Below are positions 1 to 7,301 of a DNA stretch of 21,958 nucleotides, one piece after another (positions within the stretch are counted from its first letter, which is position 1; each line of letters starts with the position of its first letter). The position numbers and the translations under genes were made by a program. The stretch comes from Helicobacteraceae bacterium. GTDB lineage: Bacteria > Campylobacterota > Campylobacteria > Campylobacterales > Helicobacteraceae. The notes below the pieces were generated by a model that did no database searches, was not told the DNA's origin, and was given only the letters and a program-made list of their open reading frames with translations. Location: contig CAAGLK010000106.1 of NCBI GenBank assembly GCA_900770765.1, forward strand, positions 1 through 21,958, read 5' to 3'.

Positions 1-260
1 TTAAAAATTTAATTTCTTTTAAACAGCAAAATTTATGCGCTCATTCTTATCCTTTTGGCGTAAAAGAATTTGATATTATTTTTTGTAGAAATGTGTTGAT
101 TTATTTTAAGGTTTTAGACCAAGAAAAAATCTTAAAAAGGCTTTTTTCTCATTTAAAAATTGGCGGCACACTTTATCTTGGACATAGTGAAAGCATTTTG
201 AATTTAGCTTCAAAAGTTGACCGATTAGGGCAGAATATTTTTATAAAAGCGGCTGATTAA
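1..260 (+). CDS. cheR: CheR chemotaxis protein methyltransferase, C-terminal part (5' end outside window)
   Basis: This is the last 85 codons or so of an open frame that enters from the left edge, with codons starting at position 3 and a TAA at 258-260. CheR transfers methyl groups from S-adenosylmethionine to glutamates in chemoreceptor cytoplasmic domains, during sensory adaptation. The visible part contains FDIIFCRNVLIYF, the conserved CheR segment late in the SAM-binding fold, and GGTLYLGHSES, the typical strand and turn near the CheR C-terminus. The N-terminal helical domain and the GxGxG SAM motif lie outside the window. The next codon after the stop is the ATG of cheB, so the adaptation enzyme pair is co-transcribed and probably translationally coupled. 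Identity is secure from these motifs plus the neighbour. Confidence 0.93.
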   Translation, partial: KNLISFKQQNLCAHSYPFGVKEFDIIFCRNVLIYFKVLDQEKILKRLFSHLKIGGTLYLGHSESILNLASKVDRLGQNIFIKAAD

Positions 261-908
261 ATGGATAAAGTTACGCAGAAGTTTCACCCTGATGTGTTAT
301 TAAAATCTACTCCATTTAAGGGCGAGGGGAAAAAGCTAATTGCAATAGGGGCTAGCACGGGCGGTGTGGATGCTATCGCTAAAGTTTTAGAAAAATTGCC
401 TAGAGATTTACCGCCTATTGTAATAGCGCAGCATATTCCAGAGGGCTTTTCTACCTCTTTTGCCGAGCGGTTAAATCAACATTCAGAGCTTAGCGTTTAT
501 GAAGTGCATGAAAAAATGCTTCTGCGGCAATCTTGTGCTTATCTAGCACCTGGCGGATTACATATTGTATTTGAAAAAAGTGGGGGCGATTATTATGCAA
601 AACCACAAGATGGGGTTAGAATCTCACGCCACCGCCCTAGCGTAGATGTTATGTTTAGGGGTGTGAATAATATCGCTGGTAAAAATGCACTTGCTATTAT
701 TATGACAGGAATGGGTGATGATGGAAGCATTGGCATAAAAGAGCTTTTTGATAATGGTGCTTATACAATAGCGCAAGATGAGACAAGCTGCGTAGTCTTT
801 GGTATGCCAAAGCAAGCTATTGCAAAGGGGGCTATTGTAGAAGTTGTAGGGTTAGATTTAATTCCTGAAAAAATCATAGCCTTTAGCAGTGGTGAATTAA
901 AGCGTTAA
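261..908 (+). CDS. cheB: CheB-type protein-glutamate methylesterase/deamidase, catalytic domain only
   Basis: The 215-residue protein removes methyl groups from chemoreceptor glutamates, opposing CheR. Catalytic triad candidates are visible: Ser32 in GASTGG, His58 in AQHIPEGF and Asp154 in MTGMGDDG, matching the Ser-His-Asp arrangement of the CheB family. Only about 25 residues precede the catalytic domain, whereas E. coli CheB (about 350 residues) carries an N-terminal phospho-receiver domain. The receiver is therefore absent, as is known for Campylobacter CheB. This is not a truncation, because the ATG directly follows the cheR stop and the frame is intact. No strong ribosome binding site precedes it, which fits coupling to cheR translation. 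Without a receiver, CheA cannot control it by direct phosphorylation of this polypeptide, so adaptation must be regulated differently or be constitutive. Confidence 0.95.
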   Translation: MDKVTQKFHPDVLLKSTPFKGEGKKLIAIGASTGGVDAIAKVLEKLPRDLPPIVIAQHIPEGFSTSFAERLNQHSELSVYEVHEKMLLRQSCAYLAPGGLHIVFEKSGGDYYAKPQDGVRISRHRPSVDVMFRGVNNIAGKNALAIIMTGMGDDGSIGIKELFDNGAYTIAQDETSCVVFGMPKQAIAKGAIVEVVGLDLIPEKIIAFSSGELKR

Positions 909-913
909 AAAAG

Positions 914-1507
914 GTGGAATCTCTTTATTATCCGCTTAAAATAGTGGAATCTAGCTTTGAAGTTAAGGGGTCTTGCTTTATTTCATTTTTAGTTGGAATC
1001 GCACAATTTGATAGCTTTATACAAGAAGCAAGGCAAAAGCATCAAAAAGCGGTGCATTTTGTAAGTGCGAGTCGCTATTTTAATGAATATGGGCAAATTG
1101 TAGAGAGTTTTAGCGATGATGGTGAGCCTAAGGGGACTTCTGGTATGCCTACGCTTAAGGTTTTAAGAGGATATGAGTTAGTTGAGTGTGGAATCTTAAT
1201 TGTGCGATATTTTGGCGGGACACTGCTTGGCACAGGTGGGCTAGTTAGGGCTTATACGCAAGGGGCTAAAGATGTGGTGTTAAAGGCAAAGGAGCAGAAT
1301 CTTATTGCACCTTTTGAAAAACAAGAAATTTATTCTTTTGAAATTGCTTTCTCGCTTTTTTCGCAAGTTGAATATTTAGCAAAAAAACTTAATATAACTT
1401 TAAATAAAGAATTTTTAGAAAGCGGAGTAAAAATTAAAGCGCAAGCAAAAGGTGAGATTCTAAGCGAGTTTAAAAAAGCGGTGGAATCTCTAGGCTTTAA
1501 AGTTTAA
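914..1507 (+). CDS. yigZ: YigZ/IMPACT (UPF0029) family protein
   Basis: The 197-residue protein matches the YigZ/IMPACT family. The diagnostic core FSDDGEPKGTSGMP followed by VRYFGGTLLGTGGLVRAY lies around residues 64-116, and a smaller C-terminal ferredoxin-like domain follows. Eukaryotic IMPACT modulates Gcn2-dependent translation control. The bacterial members have no firmly established role. The start is GTG at 914: in-frame stops exclude anything much further upstream, and the N-terminus from there (LYYPLKIVESSFEVKGSCF) aligns in pattern with YigZ N-termini. The AAAAAAGG in front abuts the start codon, so initiation may depend on ribosomes finishing cheB, whose stop is 5 nt upstream. There is no obvious functional link to chemotaxis. 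The start codon and next codons (GTGGAATCT) are themselves a copy of the dispersed GGAATC word. Confidence 0.9.
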   Translation: MESLYYPLKIVESSFEVKGSCFISFLVGIAQFDSFIQEARQKHQKAVHFVSASRYFNEYGQIVESFSDDGEPKGTSGMPTLKVLRGYELVECGILIVRYFGGTLLGTGGLVRAYTQGAKDVVLKAKEQNLIAPFEKQEIYSFEIAFSLFSQVEYLAKKLNITLNKEFLESGVKIKAQAKGEILSEFKKAVESLGFKV

Positions 1508-1539
1508 GATTCTTACTCTAAATTTAGCTTAATCACTTG

Positions 1540-1560
1540 TTTTTTTTTTTTTGAAATAAT
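1540..1560 (+). promoter_or_regulatory. 13-T homopolymer tract followed by -10-like box, upstream of methyltransferase gene
   Basis: Thirteen consecutive T run from 1540 to 1552. They are followed by AATAAT at 1555-1560, one base off TATAAT, and then by an AAAGGAGA ribosome binding site at 1575-1582 in front of the ATG at 1587. In Campylobacterota promoters the -35 box is poorly conserved and is replaced by T-rich stretches, so this tract sits where spacing or DNA curvature affects promoter strength. Homopolymers this long slip during replication, so the tract is a candidate phase-variable promoter. It could instead be the U-rich tail of a weak terminator for the upstream gene. However, the only stem before it (CTAAATTTAG at 1518-1527) is AT-only and 12 nt away. 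Confidence 0.5.
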
Positions 1561-1586
1561 GCTTCTTTTGTTTTAAAGGAGAAGCG

Positions 1587-2447
1587 ATGAGTTGCTATAT
1601 TTGTGGGTGTAAAAGCTATCATAAGCGAGATGGTAAAGTTAGAGATGATAATTCTATAAATATTTTAGAATGCGATGATTGTGGCTTGGTATTTTTAGAT
1701 AATTTTAAAGAAATGGATTATGAAGGCTCAAAAATGCACGAACAAGCTAGAGTTTATGAGCTTACAGAGCGGCGTGATTTAATAAAAGACCAATATTTAT
1801 TTAATAAAAGTCGCTTAGATTTTTGCTTAAATTTTATGATAGGTAAGGATGTGCTTGACTTTGGCAGTGGGTATGGTGGATTTGCCATTTTGGCTAAAGA
1901 GTTTGCTAATAGCATAAGTGCGGTTGAGCTTGAAAGTGCTGTGGAGCCGATTTATCAAAAAGAAGGGATTCCACTTTTTAAGAATCTTGTTGAGCTTGAA
2001 AATAAAAAATTTGATTTAATCACTGCTTTTCATGTAATAGAGCATTTAAGTGAGCCTGCAAATATGCTTAAAAGTTTAGCAAAGCTGCTTAAAAAAGGTG
2101 GCAGATTAATAGTGGAAGTCCCCAATGCAAATGATGCGCTATTAAGCATTTATGAAAATAGGGCTTTTATGGAATTTACCTATTGGAGTGCGCATTTTTA
2201 TTTATTTAATACGCATACACTAAGAAAACTAGGGCAAAAGGCAGGGTTAAAGGTGGATTTTATTAAGCCAATCCAGCGGTATCCGCTATCAAATACGCTT
2301 TATTGGCTAAGTCGTGGGCTTCCAGCTGGGCAAAAAAAGTGGGGCAATTTTATAGATTCTACCTCTTTATGTGAGGCTTATGGAGCGACTTTAGCGTCTT
2401 TAGGGGCTACTGATACACTTATTGCTTCTTTTAGCGTGGAATCTTAA
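1587..2447 (+). CDS. Class I SAM-dependent methyltransferase with N-terminal zinc-ribbon-like Cys cluster
   Basis: The 286-residue protein has an N-terminal cysteine cluster (C3-x2-C6-x-C8, then C29-x2-C32) that looks like a small zinc ribbon. A Rossmann-type methyltransferase domain follows: motif I VLDFGSGYGG at 89-98, an acidic residue after strand 2 (AVELE), and FHVIEHLSEP at 148-157, typical of the Methyltransf_11/23 group. The arrangement of cysteines plus methyltransferase resembles enzymes acting on sugars or small metabolites, but the substrate cannot be read from the sequence. The ATG at 1587 is preceded by AAAGGAGA, a strong ribosome binding site. The gene stands alone between the cheR-cheB-yigZ group and the convergent murI, and its upstream 13-T tract suggests variable expression. 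Its stop codon lies inside the inverted repeat at 2438-2459. Confidence 0.88.
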   Translation: MSCYICGCKSYHKRDGKVRDDNSINILECDDCGLVFLDNFKEMDYEGSKMHEQARVYELTERRDLIKDQYLFNKSRLDFCLNFMIGKDVLDFGSGYGGFAILAKEFANSISAVELESAVEPIYQKEGIPLFKNLVELENKKFDLITAFHVIEHLSEPANMLKSLAKLLKKGGRLIVEVPNANDALLSIYENRAFMEFTYWSAHFYLFNTHTLRKLGQKAGLKVDFIKPIQRYPLSNTLYWLSRGLPAGQKKWGNFIDSTSLCEAYGATLASLGATDTLIASFSVES

Positions 2448-2459
2448 ATTTAAGATTCC
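2438..2459. terminator. Perfect inverted repeat between convergent genes, probable bidirectional terminator
   Basis: GGAATCTTAAA is immediately followed by its exact reverse complement, an 11-bp arm with no spacer. The flanking T2437/G2460 and G2436/C2461 can extend the stem as RNA. It overlaps the methyltransferase stop codon and lies 2 nt from the murI stop, the position expected for a shared terminator. It is AT-rich and only short T/A runs follow, so a classical intrinsic terminator is not certain. The two arms are two copies, head to head, of the window's dispersed GGAATCT word. Confidence 0.55.
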
Positions 2460-2461
2460 GC

Positions 2462-3223
2462 TTAAATTTTAGCCTTTAGCCATATTTTTGCTATATTTTC
2501 TAGTTTTTCTACATCATCGCTTGCATAAAAATTTATACTTGTGTTTTTAGTGTTGGAATCTAGCTTGTAAGTTTGTCGTAAAGATTCCATAATGGCTTCA
2601 CCTGAGTGGATTAATAAAGGCTTGTAATTAAAATATTTTGCAATTTCCTTTGCTAAAAGTGGGAAATGAGTGCAGCCTAGAATAATCGCATCTGGAATAA
2701 AAGGGACGCTTTTAAAATAATGCTTTATAGTGGAATCTAAAATTTCTCCGCTAAAAATTCCTTCTTCTACAATTGGGACAAATAGGCTTGTGGCGATTCC
2801 AAAGGTATTTTTATAGCCCTCTTTTTTTAATAATTTACTATAGATTCCGCTATTAATTGTAGCTTTTGTCCCTATGATTAGAATCTTTGCGTCTTTATCT
2901 TTAAGTGCATTTTTAACAGCTAACACGCCTGGCTTTATTACGCCAATAATTGGATAAGAGACTGCATCTTGCATAGCATTTAGCGCATAAGCACTAACGG
3001 TATTACAAGCAATTACTAATAAATCTAAATTAAAAGGTTTAAAAAACTCTAATGCTTCTAGGGAATATTGCGTGATAACCTCTGGGCTTCGCACACCATA
3101 AGGCACTCTAGCGGTATCGCCATAATAGGTAATTTTACTAAAACTCTTAGAATCCAAAAGGCTTTTAAGGACGCTTAATCCACCAGCTCCACTATCAAAG
3201 ACGCCGATATTTTGCGGAATCAT
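2462..3223 (-). CDS. murI: Glutamate racemase
   Basis: The 253-residue cytoplasmic enzyme interconverts L- and D-glutamate and supplies D-Glu for the peptidoglycan stem peptide. The Asp/Glu racemase signatures are complete: FDSGAGGLSV at 9-18, the first catalytic cysteine C73 in IACNTVSA, and the second C184 in GCTHFPLL, the two-cysteine acid-base pair of cofactor-independent racemases. Length is typical of the family (about 255). It begins 2 nt after the rho stop codon with only a weak AAAGAA in front, so it is almost certainly co-transcribed and coupled with rho. The same rho-murI order is, as I recall it, present in H. pylori. The gene ends tail to tail with the methyltransferase gene at the inverted repeat 2438-2459. 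Confidence 0.97.
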   Translation of the reverse strand: MIPQNIGVFDSGAGGLSVLKSLLDSKSFSKITYYGDTARVPYGVRSPEVITQYSLEALEFFKPFNLDLLVIACNTVSAYALNAMQDAVSYPIIGVIKPGVLAVKNALKDKDAKILIIGTKATINSGIYSKLLKKEGYKNTFGIATSLFVPIVEEGIFSGEILDSTIKHYFKSVPFIPDAIILGCTHFPLLAKEIAKYFNYKPLLIHSGEAIMESLRQTYKLDSNTKNTSINFYASDDVEKLENIAKIWLKAKI

Positions 3224-3225
3224 TT

Positions 3226-4548
3226 TTATTCTTTTGTGCTGTTGTGCATCATATTTAAAAACTCTTCATTATCTTTTGATTTTTGCATTTGTGAGTATAG
3301 GAAGCTTAGCGCTTCTATTTCGTTATTCATTTGCTGCATAGCATTTCGTAAAACCCACACCTTTTGTAATTTATCTTGTCCTAAAAGTAGCTCTTCTTTT
3401 CTTGTGCCACTTTTTAAAATATCAATTGCTGGGTAGATTCTGCGCTCTGCAATGTGCCTTGCTAAAACTACTTCGCTATTACCTGTGCCTTTGAATTCTT
3501 CAAAAATTACTTCATCCATTCTAGAGCCTGTTTCAATTAAAGCTGTGGCGATAATTGTTAGGCTTCCGCCTTGTTCAATGTTTCTAGCTGCGCCAAAAAA
3601 GCGTTTTGGCTTGTGGAGTGCGTTTGCATCCACGCCGCCGCTTAGCACTTTTCCACTGCTTGGAGTAGCGGTATTATAAGCCCTAGCTAGACGCGTGATG
3701 GAATCTAGCAAGATTACTACATCTTTGCCTAATTCCACCATTCTCTTTGCTTTTTCAATAACTAGCTCGGCTACGCGCGTGTGATTATTTGCTGGCATAT
3801 CAAAAGTGGAGCTATACACTTCACCCTTTACGCTTCGCTCCATATCTGTAACCTCTTCTGGTCTTTCATCTACTAAAAGCACGATAAGTTCAACTTCTGG
3901 GTGATTTTGTGTGATTCCATAGGCAAGCTCCTTCATAAGCTCAGTTTTACCCGTCCTTGGAGGTGCTACGATTAATGCCCTCTGCCCTTTGCCTATTGGA
4001 GCGAATAAATCTAGCATTCGCCCTGTGATTTTAAAGCTGTTGTATTCTAGCTTTATTTGCTCTGTTGGGAAAAGTGGTGTAAGGTTATCAAAAAGTGGGC
4101 GAGATTTCATCTCATCTGGCGATTGATAATTAATCGCTTCAACTTTTAGCAGCGCATAATATCTCTCTTGGTCTTTTGGACTTCTAACTTGCCCTGTTAC
4201 AATATCGCCATTTCTTAGGGCAAAGCGGCGGATTTGCGTGCTACTAACATAGGCATCATTTTGAGAGCCGCTAAAATTTTCATCAATCGCTCTTAAGAAT
4301 CCATAACCCTCATTTGTGATTTCTAAGATTCCGGTAAATAAAATAAAGCCGCCTTTACTAACTTGTGTTTTTAGAATTTCAAAAATTAAATCTTGCCTTA
4401 AGAATTCTTGCGGATTTTCAATGCCTAGAGATTTTGCTATTTCTGCGAGTTTGTTTATAGGCTTTGCCCTTAAATCTTCAATCGTATAGCCTTCAACAGG
4501 TGTGTGAGTGCGTGTTTTATGCTCTCTTTTATTTGTATGTTCGCTCAT
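3226..4548 (-). CDS. rho: Transcription termination factor Rho
   Basis: The 440-residue hexameric RNA-dependent ATPase ends transcription at Rho-dependent sites. The N-terminus is a short basic tail followed by the Rho N-domain (about 22-65: EDLRAKPINKLAEIAKSLG) and the cold-shock-like RNA-binding domain (about 66-140, including GFILFTGILEI and GYGFLR). The ATPase core has Walker A APPRTGKT at 195-202, Walker B VVILLDS at 277-283, the Q-loop VLSGGVDANAL at 301-311, and the R-loop segment GTGNSE. The usual Lys-Ala-Gly-Lys Walker A variant is Arg-Thr-Gly-Lys here, which also occurs in the family. The length and domains are canonical, without the long inserts of some high-GC Rho proteins. The ATG at 4548 is chosen because AGGGA lies about 5 nt upstream. 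It leads the rho-murI operon. Confidence 0.98.
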   Translation of the reverse strand: MSEHTNKREHKTRTHTPVEGYTIEDLRAKPINKLAEIAKSLGIENPQEFLRQDLIFEILKTQVSKGGFILFTGILEITNEGYGFLRAIDENFSGSQNDAYVSSTQIRRFALRNGDIVTGQVRSPKDQERYYALLKVEAINYQSPDEMKSRPLFDNLTPLFPTEQIKLEYNSFKITGRMLDLFAPIGKGQRALIVAPPRTGKTELMKELAYGITQNHPEVELIVLLVDERPEEVTDMERSVKGEVYSSTFDMPANNHTRVAELVIEKAKRMVELGKDVVILLDSITRLARAYNTATPSSGKVLSGGVDANALHKPKRFFGAARNIEQGGSLTIIATALIETGSRMDEVIFEEFKGTGNSEVVLARHIAERRIYPAIDILKSGTRKEELLLGQDKLQKVWVLRNAMQQMNNEIEALSFLYSQMQKSKDNEEFLNMMHNSTKE

Positions 4549-4598
4549 TTATTCCCTTAAAGAGTGGTTTAAGATTCTTTGCAAAGTTCAAGGTCGTA

Positions 4599-4604
4599 AT
4601 TATA
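4599..4604 (-). promoter_or_regulatory. -10 box of probable rho-murI promoter
   Basis: Reading the minus strand, a perfect TATAAT occupies 4604-4599, preceded by the T-rich CTTTA. It would start transcription near 4592 and give an untranslated leader of about 44 nt before the rho ATG at 4548. Campylobacterota housekeeping promoters commonly show only this box. No start-site data are available, so this is inference from match and position. Confidence 0.5.
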
Positions 4605-4712
4605 TAAAGTGGATTTAGGAGTTATCCTTATGCTAGAAGTTTGCAATAGAAGTTAAAAAGGCGGATTTTATTGTAAAAATGGATTCTTGTCAAGTTTTTA
4701 GCAAATAAAAAA

Positions 4713-4729
4713 TGGCATAAAAATTGCTT
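4713..4729 (+). promoter_or_regulatory. Sigma-54 (RpoN) promoter
   Basis: TGGCATAAAAATTGCTT matches the -24/-12 consensus (TGGCAC-N5-TTGCTT). GG is at 4714-4715 and GC at 4726-4727 with exactly 10 nt between them, the invariant spacing. Transcription would begin near 4738-4740, leaving a leader of about 24 nt that contains AAAGGA before the ATG at 4763. In Campylobacterota, RpoN with the activator FlgR drives the middle flagellar genes, so the downstream gene is probably in that regulon. No separate FlgR-binding site is evident. Confidence 0.85.
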
Positions 4730-4762
4730 GTATTCTTTGAAATTTCTTATAAAGGATTTTAA

Positions 4763-5227
4763 ATGCAAGTTGATAAAAATACGCAATGGGGGCTACTCTC
4801 TAATTCTTATGATACACAAAAGCAAAATGCCACAACACAGAATCCATTTATTAATACGCTAGAAAAAACAAATAGCCTAGACAAAACAGATGGAATCTCA
4901 TCGCTTTTTGATATTGGTCAAAATGTTAGCGTTGATAGTGGAATCCTAGATTCCTTTAGTTTAAGTAATGAACTTCAAAAGGTGCAAAATTTTGCTAAAA
5001 ACTTTAGCGGTGATTTGGGGAATTTAGGGCAAGAGATGCAAAGAAGTGGAATCTTAAATGCTGAAGAAAAAATGGGCTTTGATATTATTAGTAAATTTAA
5101 TCCAAGTTTGGATTCTACGCAAACGCAAGAGATGTTAAAAAATAGTAATTTAAGTCAGCAAAGCACAGAATTACTTAATAATGTGGATAAAAAAATCGCT
5201 ATGGTTAGGTATTTTGGCGGATTTTAA
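4763..5227 (+). CDS. Hypothetical protein, sigma-54-dependent, probably flagellum-associated
   Basis: I do not recognise this 154-residue protein. It has no signal peptide, membrane segment or cysteine. It is rich in Asn, Gln, Ser and Thr, starting with a probably disordered 60 residues (MQVDKNTQWGLLSNSYD...), followed by predicted helices around 66-90 (LSNELQKVQNFAKNF) and 104-150. It ends with the aromatic YFGGF. Such a composition fits secreted or rod/hook-associated flagellar proteins, or small accessory factors. The reason to place it in motility is the canonical sigma-54 promoter at 4713-4729 directly in front, since RpoN in these bacteria serves mainly flagellar genes. The start is fixed by AAAGGA about 6 nt upstream. 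It is monocistronic and runs into the convergent helicase gene. Alternative: an RpoN-regulated non-flagellar protein. Confidence 0.72.
   Translation: MQVDKNTQWGLLSNSYDTQKQNATTQNPFINTLEKTNSLDKTDGISSLFDIGQNVSVDSGILDSFSLSNELQKVQNFAKNFSGDLGNLGQEMQRSGILNAEEKMGFDIISKFNPSLDSTQTQEMLKNSNLSQQSTELLNNVDKKIAMVRYFGGF
4940..4954. repeat. Head-to-head pair of the GGAATC word inside a coding region
   Basis: GGAATC at 4940-4945, spacer CTA, then GATTCC at 4949-4954 form a perfect short inverted repeat in the middle of the sigma-54-dependent gene. It lies within the coding frame (residues around GILDSF), so it is not a terminator. It is one of several places where the dispersed word occurs in opposed orientation. 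Confidence 0.6.
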
Positions 5228-5230
5228 TTT

Positions 5231-5257
5231 AGGATTCTAGCTTTTAGCTGGAATCTT
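5231..5257. terminator. Stem-loop between convergent genes, probable bidirectional terminator
   Basis: The left arm AGGATTCTAGCT (5231-5242) pairs with the right arm AGCTGGAATCTT (5246-5257) across a TTT loop. It forms 12 pairs, two of which are G-U wobbles in RNA. It lies 3 nt after the stop of the sigma-54-dependent gene and 8 nt from the stop of the helicase gene, the usual place for a shared terminator. There is no long T run afterwards, so strength is uncertain. The right arm contains a GGAATCT copy and the left arm a near copy. Confidence 0.55.
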
Positions 5258-5265
5258 AAACGGCT

Positions 5266-7296
5266 TTATAACTTTGACTTTAATAAACCCGCTTCATAAA
5301 GAAATATTGAGCCTTCATAATCTATATTTTTAAAAGCGTCCTTTTTTGCATAGCTTAGATACAAAATATCTTTTGCTCTAGTTACTGCTACATAAAATAG
5401 CCGCCGCTCTTCTTCTAAGCTACCGCCTTGACTCATTAGCTTTTTATTTGGAAATCGCCCCTCCATTAAATCCACAATATACACTTCGCTAAATTCTAAG
5501 CCCTTGCTAGCATGAACGCTTAATAAATTCACGCCCTCTCCTTCACTCATTTCATTTGACCCTAAAATCATAGCGTTTAAGAATCTGCCTAATTCTTTAT
5601 AATGGCTGCTTAAATCCTTTAAGAGCCCCATTTTGCGATTGATTCTATCAAGTGCTTCTAGTCTTTTTTCTTCAATAATATTTCCCTCTTTTGAAATGCT
5701 TCGCTCCTTTGCTAATTTTTGCGCTACGATTTGAAAAATGGGCATATTTTGTGCTTTTGAAATAATGCTATAAGGGCTAGAATAGCTTTTAAAATCTCTA
5801 AAAAAGCAAAATAGGGCATTTAAAAACTCCGCACCATCTTGTGTAATTTTAGGGTGGGTTAGAATCGCATTTTTGCTAAAGTTGGAATCTAAATTTAAAT
5901 TTTGAAATCTTGCTAAGCTGCTAAATTCTAAAAAATCATCAAAAAGCCCTAACTGCGTATTTCTAGTCTGCTTTTTAAAAGGCTCTTTAATGCTAGAATC
6001 TGGGGCTAGCATACCATTTATAAAATCTCCATTGCCTAAAAGCAATAATGCTTCATAAATATCTTTTGCCGCTGCGTGGCCAATTCCTTTTGCATTGCTT
6101 AAAACATGGATAAAGCTCATCATATCTTGTGGATTAAATAATAAAGTGCAAAGATTTAGCATATATACAATTTCTTTTGAGTCAAAAAAGCTAACACCGC
6201 CCTTACGCCTAGATGGAATCCCAGCTTCTCGCAAACTTGCCTCTAGCCCATCGGCGCTTCCGTTGTTTCTAAAAATTATCGCTATTTCATTAAAAGGGCG
6301 GTTTGATAGCTTAATTTTATTTGCAATTGAAGCATATTGTAAAAAAAGCTCATCATAAACTAAGAGTTTAGGTGGGCCATAATTTTGCGTCTTTACCACC
6401 TCTAGCTTTTTAGGATAGATTCTAGGATTCTTTGCTATAACCTTATTTGCTAGGTTTAAAATAGGCTCTGTGGAGCGATAATTTTTACTTAAGCTATAAA
6501 CACTAGCGCTTAAATATCTATCTTTAAAAGAAGCGATAATGCTTATATCTGCACCATTAAAGGCGTAAATGCTTTGGTCATAATCGCCTACGCAAAAAAT
6601 GCTTGGAGCATTTAGGGCTTCTAGGATTGAATTTTGAAGTGGATTTGTATCTTGGTATTCATCTACTAGCACTTCCTTAAATGGCGATATTTCTAGCTTA
6701 GAGATGGAATCTTTATAATTTATTAATAAATCATTATAATCTGCATAATGATATTGTTTTTTTAAGTTTTGAAACTCTTCGTTAATATCTAAATAAATTT
6801 CTGCATATTGTGTTTGCTGTGGATTCTTACTCTCTAGCCAAGCTAAAAAACTCTCGCTAATTGTGGCGTTTGTGTGAAGTGAAAAAAGGTCATAAAGGTA
6901 GTTTGCTCCATAGGGTGGAATCTCATTTTGCATAAAGGTTCGCTTATCATAAATGCTTTTAAAAAGCACTTTTAGCTCTTTTGGCTGTTTTAAAATTATG
7001 GATTCTTTTTCTTTTAAATATCTATAAGATACTGCATGAAATGTGCCTGCTTCAATTTCTTTTACAATTTGTGGGTTAAATTTCTGTGCTAGGCGTGCTA
7101 GCATTTCTTGTGCGGCTTTGTTTGTGAAGGTTAAAAGTAAAATTTCGCTTGGCTTTATTCCATTGTGTAAAAGATGTGAGATTCTGCCTACGATTGTGGA
7201 AGTTTTACCTGTCCCAGCGGATGCGATAACTAAGTTATATCCGCTAGGAGCTAAGCAGGCCGCCCTTTGCTCAGCGTTTAAGTTGGATAAGGGCAA
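5266..7296 (-). CDS. UvrD/PcrA/Rep-family (SF1A) ATP-dependent DNA helicase
   Basis: The 676-residue 3'-5' helicase has all SF1A motifs in order: Q-motif LNAEQRAA (6-13), motif I ASAGTGKT (25-32), Ia LTFTNKAAQEM (55-65), II DEYQD (212-216), III GDYDQSIYAFNGAD (237-250), IV around LSKNYRST and AIIFRNN, V LSVHASKGLEFSEVYIVDL, and VI EERRLFYVAVTRAKDILYLSY near the C-terminus. It acts in repair, replication restart and removal of proteins from DNA. Length fits Rep/PcrA/UvrD proteins. Helicobacter genomes carry more than one paralogue, so the exact symbol is not assigned; a helicase of this type lies next to valS in C. jejuni as I recall. There are no RecB-like extra domains. The ATG is 5 nt downstream of the fliW stop, so the two are co-transcribed. 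Confidence 0.94.
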   Translation of the reverse strand: MPLSNLNAEQRAACLAPSGYNLVIASAGTGKTSTIVGRISHLLHNGIKPSEILLLTFTNKAAQEMLARLAQKFNPQIVKEIEAGTFHAVSYRYLKEKESIILKQPKELKVLFKSIYDKRTFMQNEIPPYGANYLYDLFSLHTNATISESFLAWLESKNPQQTQYAEIYLDINEEFQNLKKQYHYADYNDLLINYKDSISKLEISPFKEVLVDEYQDTNPLQNSILEALNAPSIFCVGDYDQSIYAFNGADISIIASFKDRYLSASVYSLSKNYRSTEPILNLANKVIAKNPRIYPKKLEVVKTQNYGPPKLLVYDELFLQYASIANKIKLSNRPFNEIAIIFRNNGSADGLEASLREAGIPSRRKGGVSFFDSKEIVYMLNLCTLLFNPQDMMSFIHVLSNAKGIGHAAAKDIYEALLLLGNGDFINGMLAPDSSIKEPFKKQTRNTQLGLFDDFLEFSSLARFQNLNLDSNFSKNAILTHPKITQDGAEFLNALFCFFRDFKSYSSPYSIISKAQNMPIFQIVAQKLAKERSISKEGNIIEEKRLEALDRINRKMGLLKDLSSHYKELGRFLNAMILGSNEMSEGEGVNLLSVHASKGLEFSEVYIVDLMEGRFPNKKLMSQGGSLEEERRLFYVAVTRAKDILYLSYAKKDAFKNIDYEGSIFLYEAGLLKSKL

Positions 7297-7301
7297 AGAG
7301 C

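Noticed and set aside
261..908. CheB as a truncated pseudogene
   Set aside because: The start codon directly follows the cheR stop, catalytic residues are intact, and receiver-less CheB is known in Campylobacter.
1518..1552. The 13-T tract read as an intrinsic terminator after yigZ
   Set aside because: The only nearby stem is five AT-rich pairs and is separated from the T run by 12 nt, so a promoter-spacer role is the better reading. Not fully excluded.
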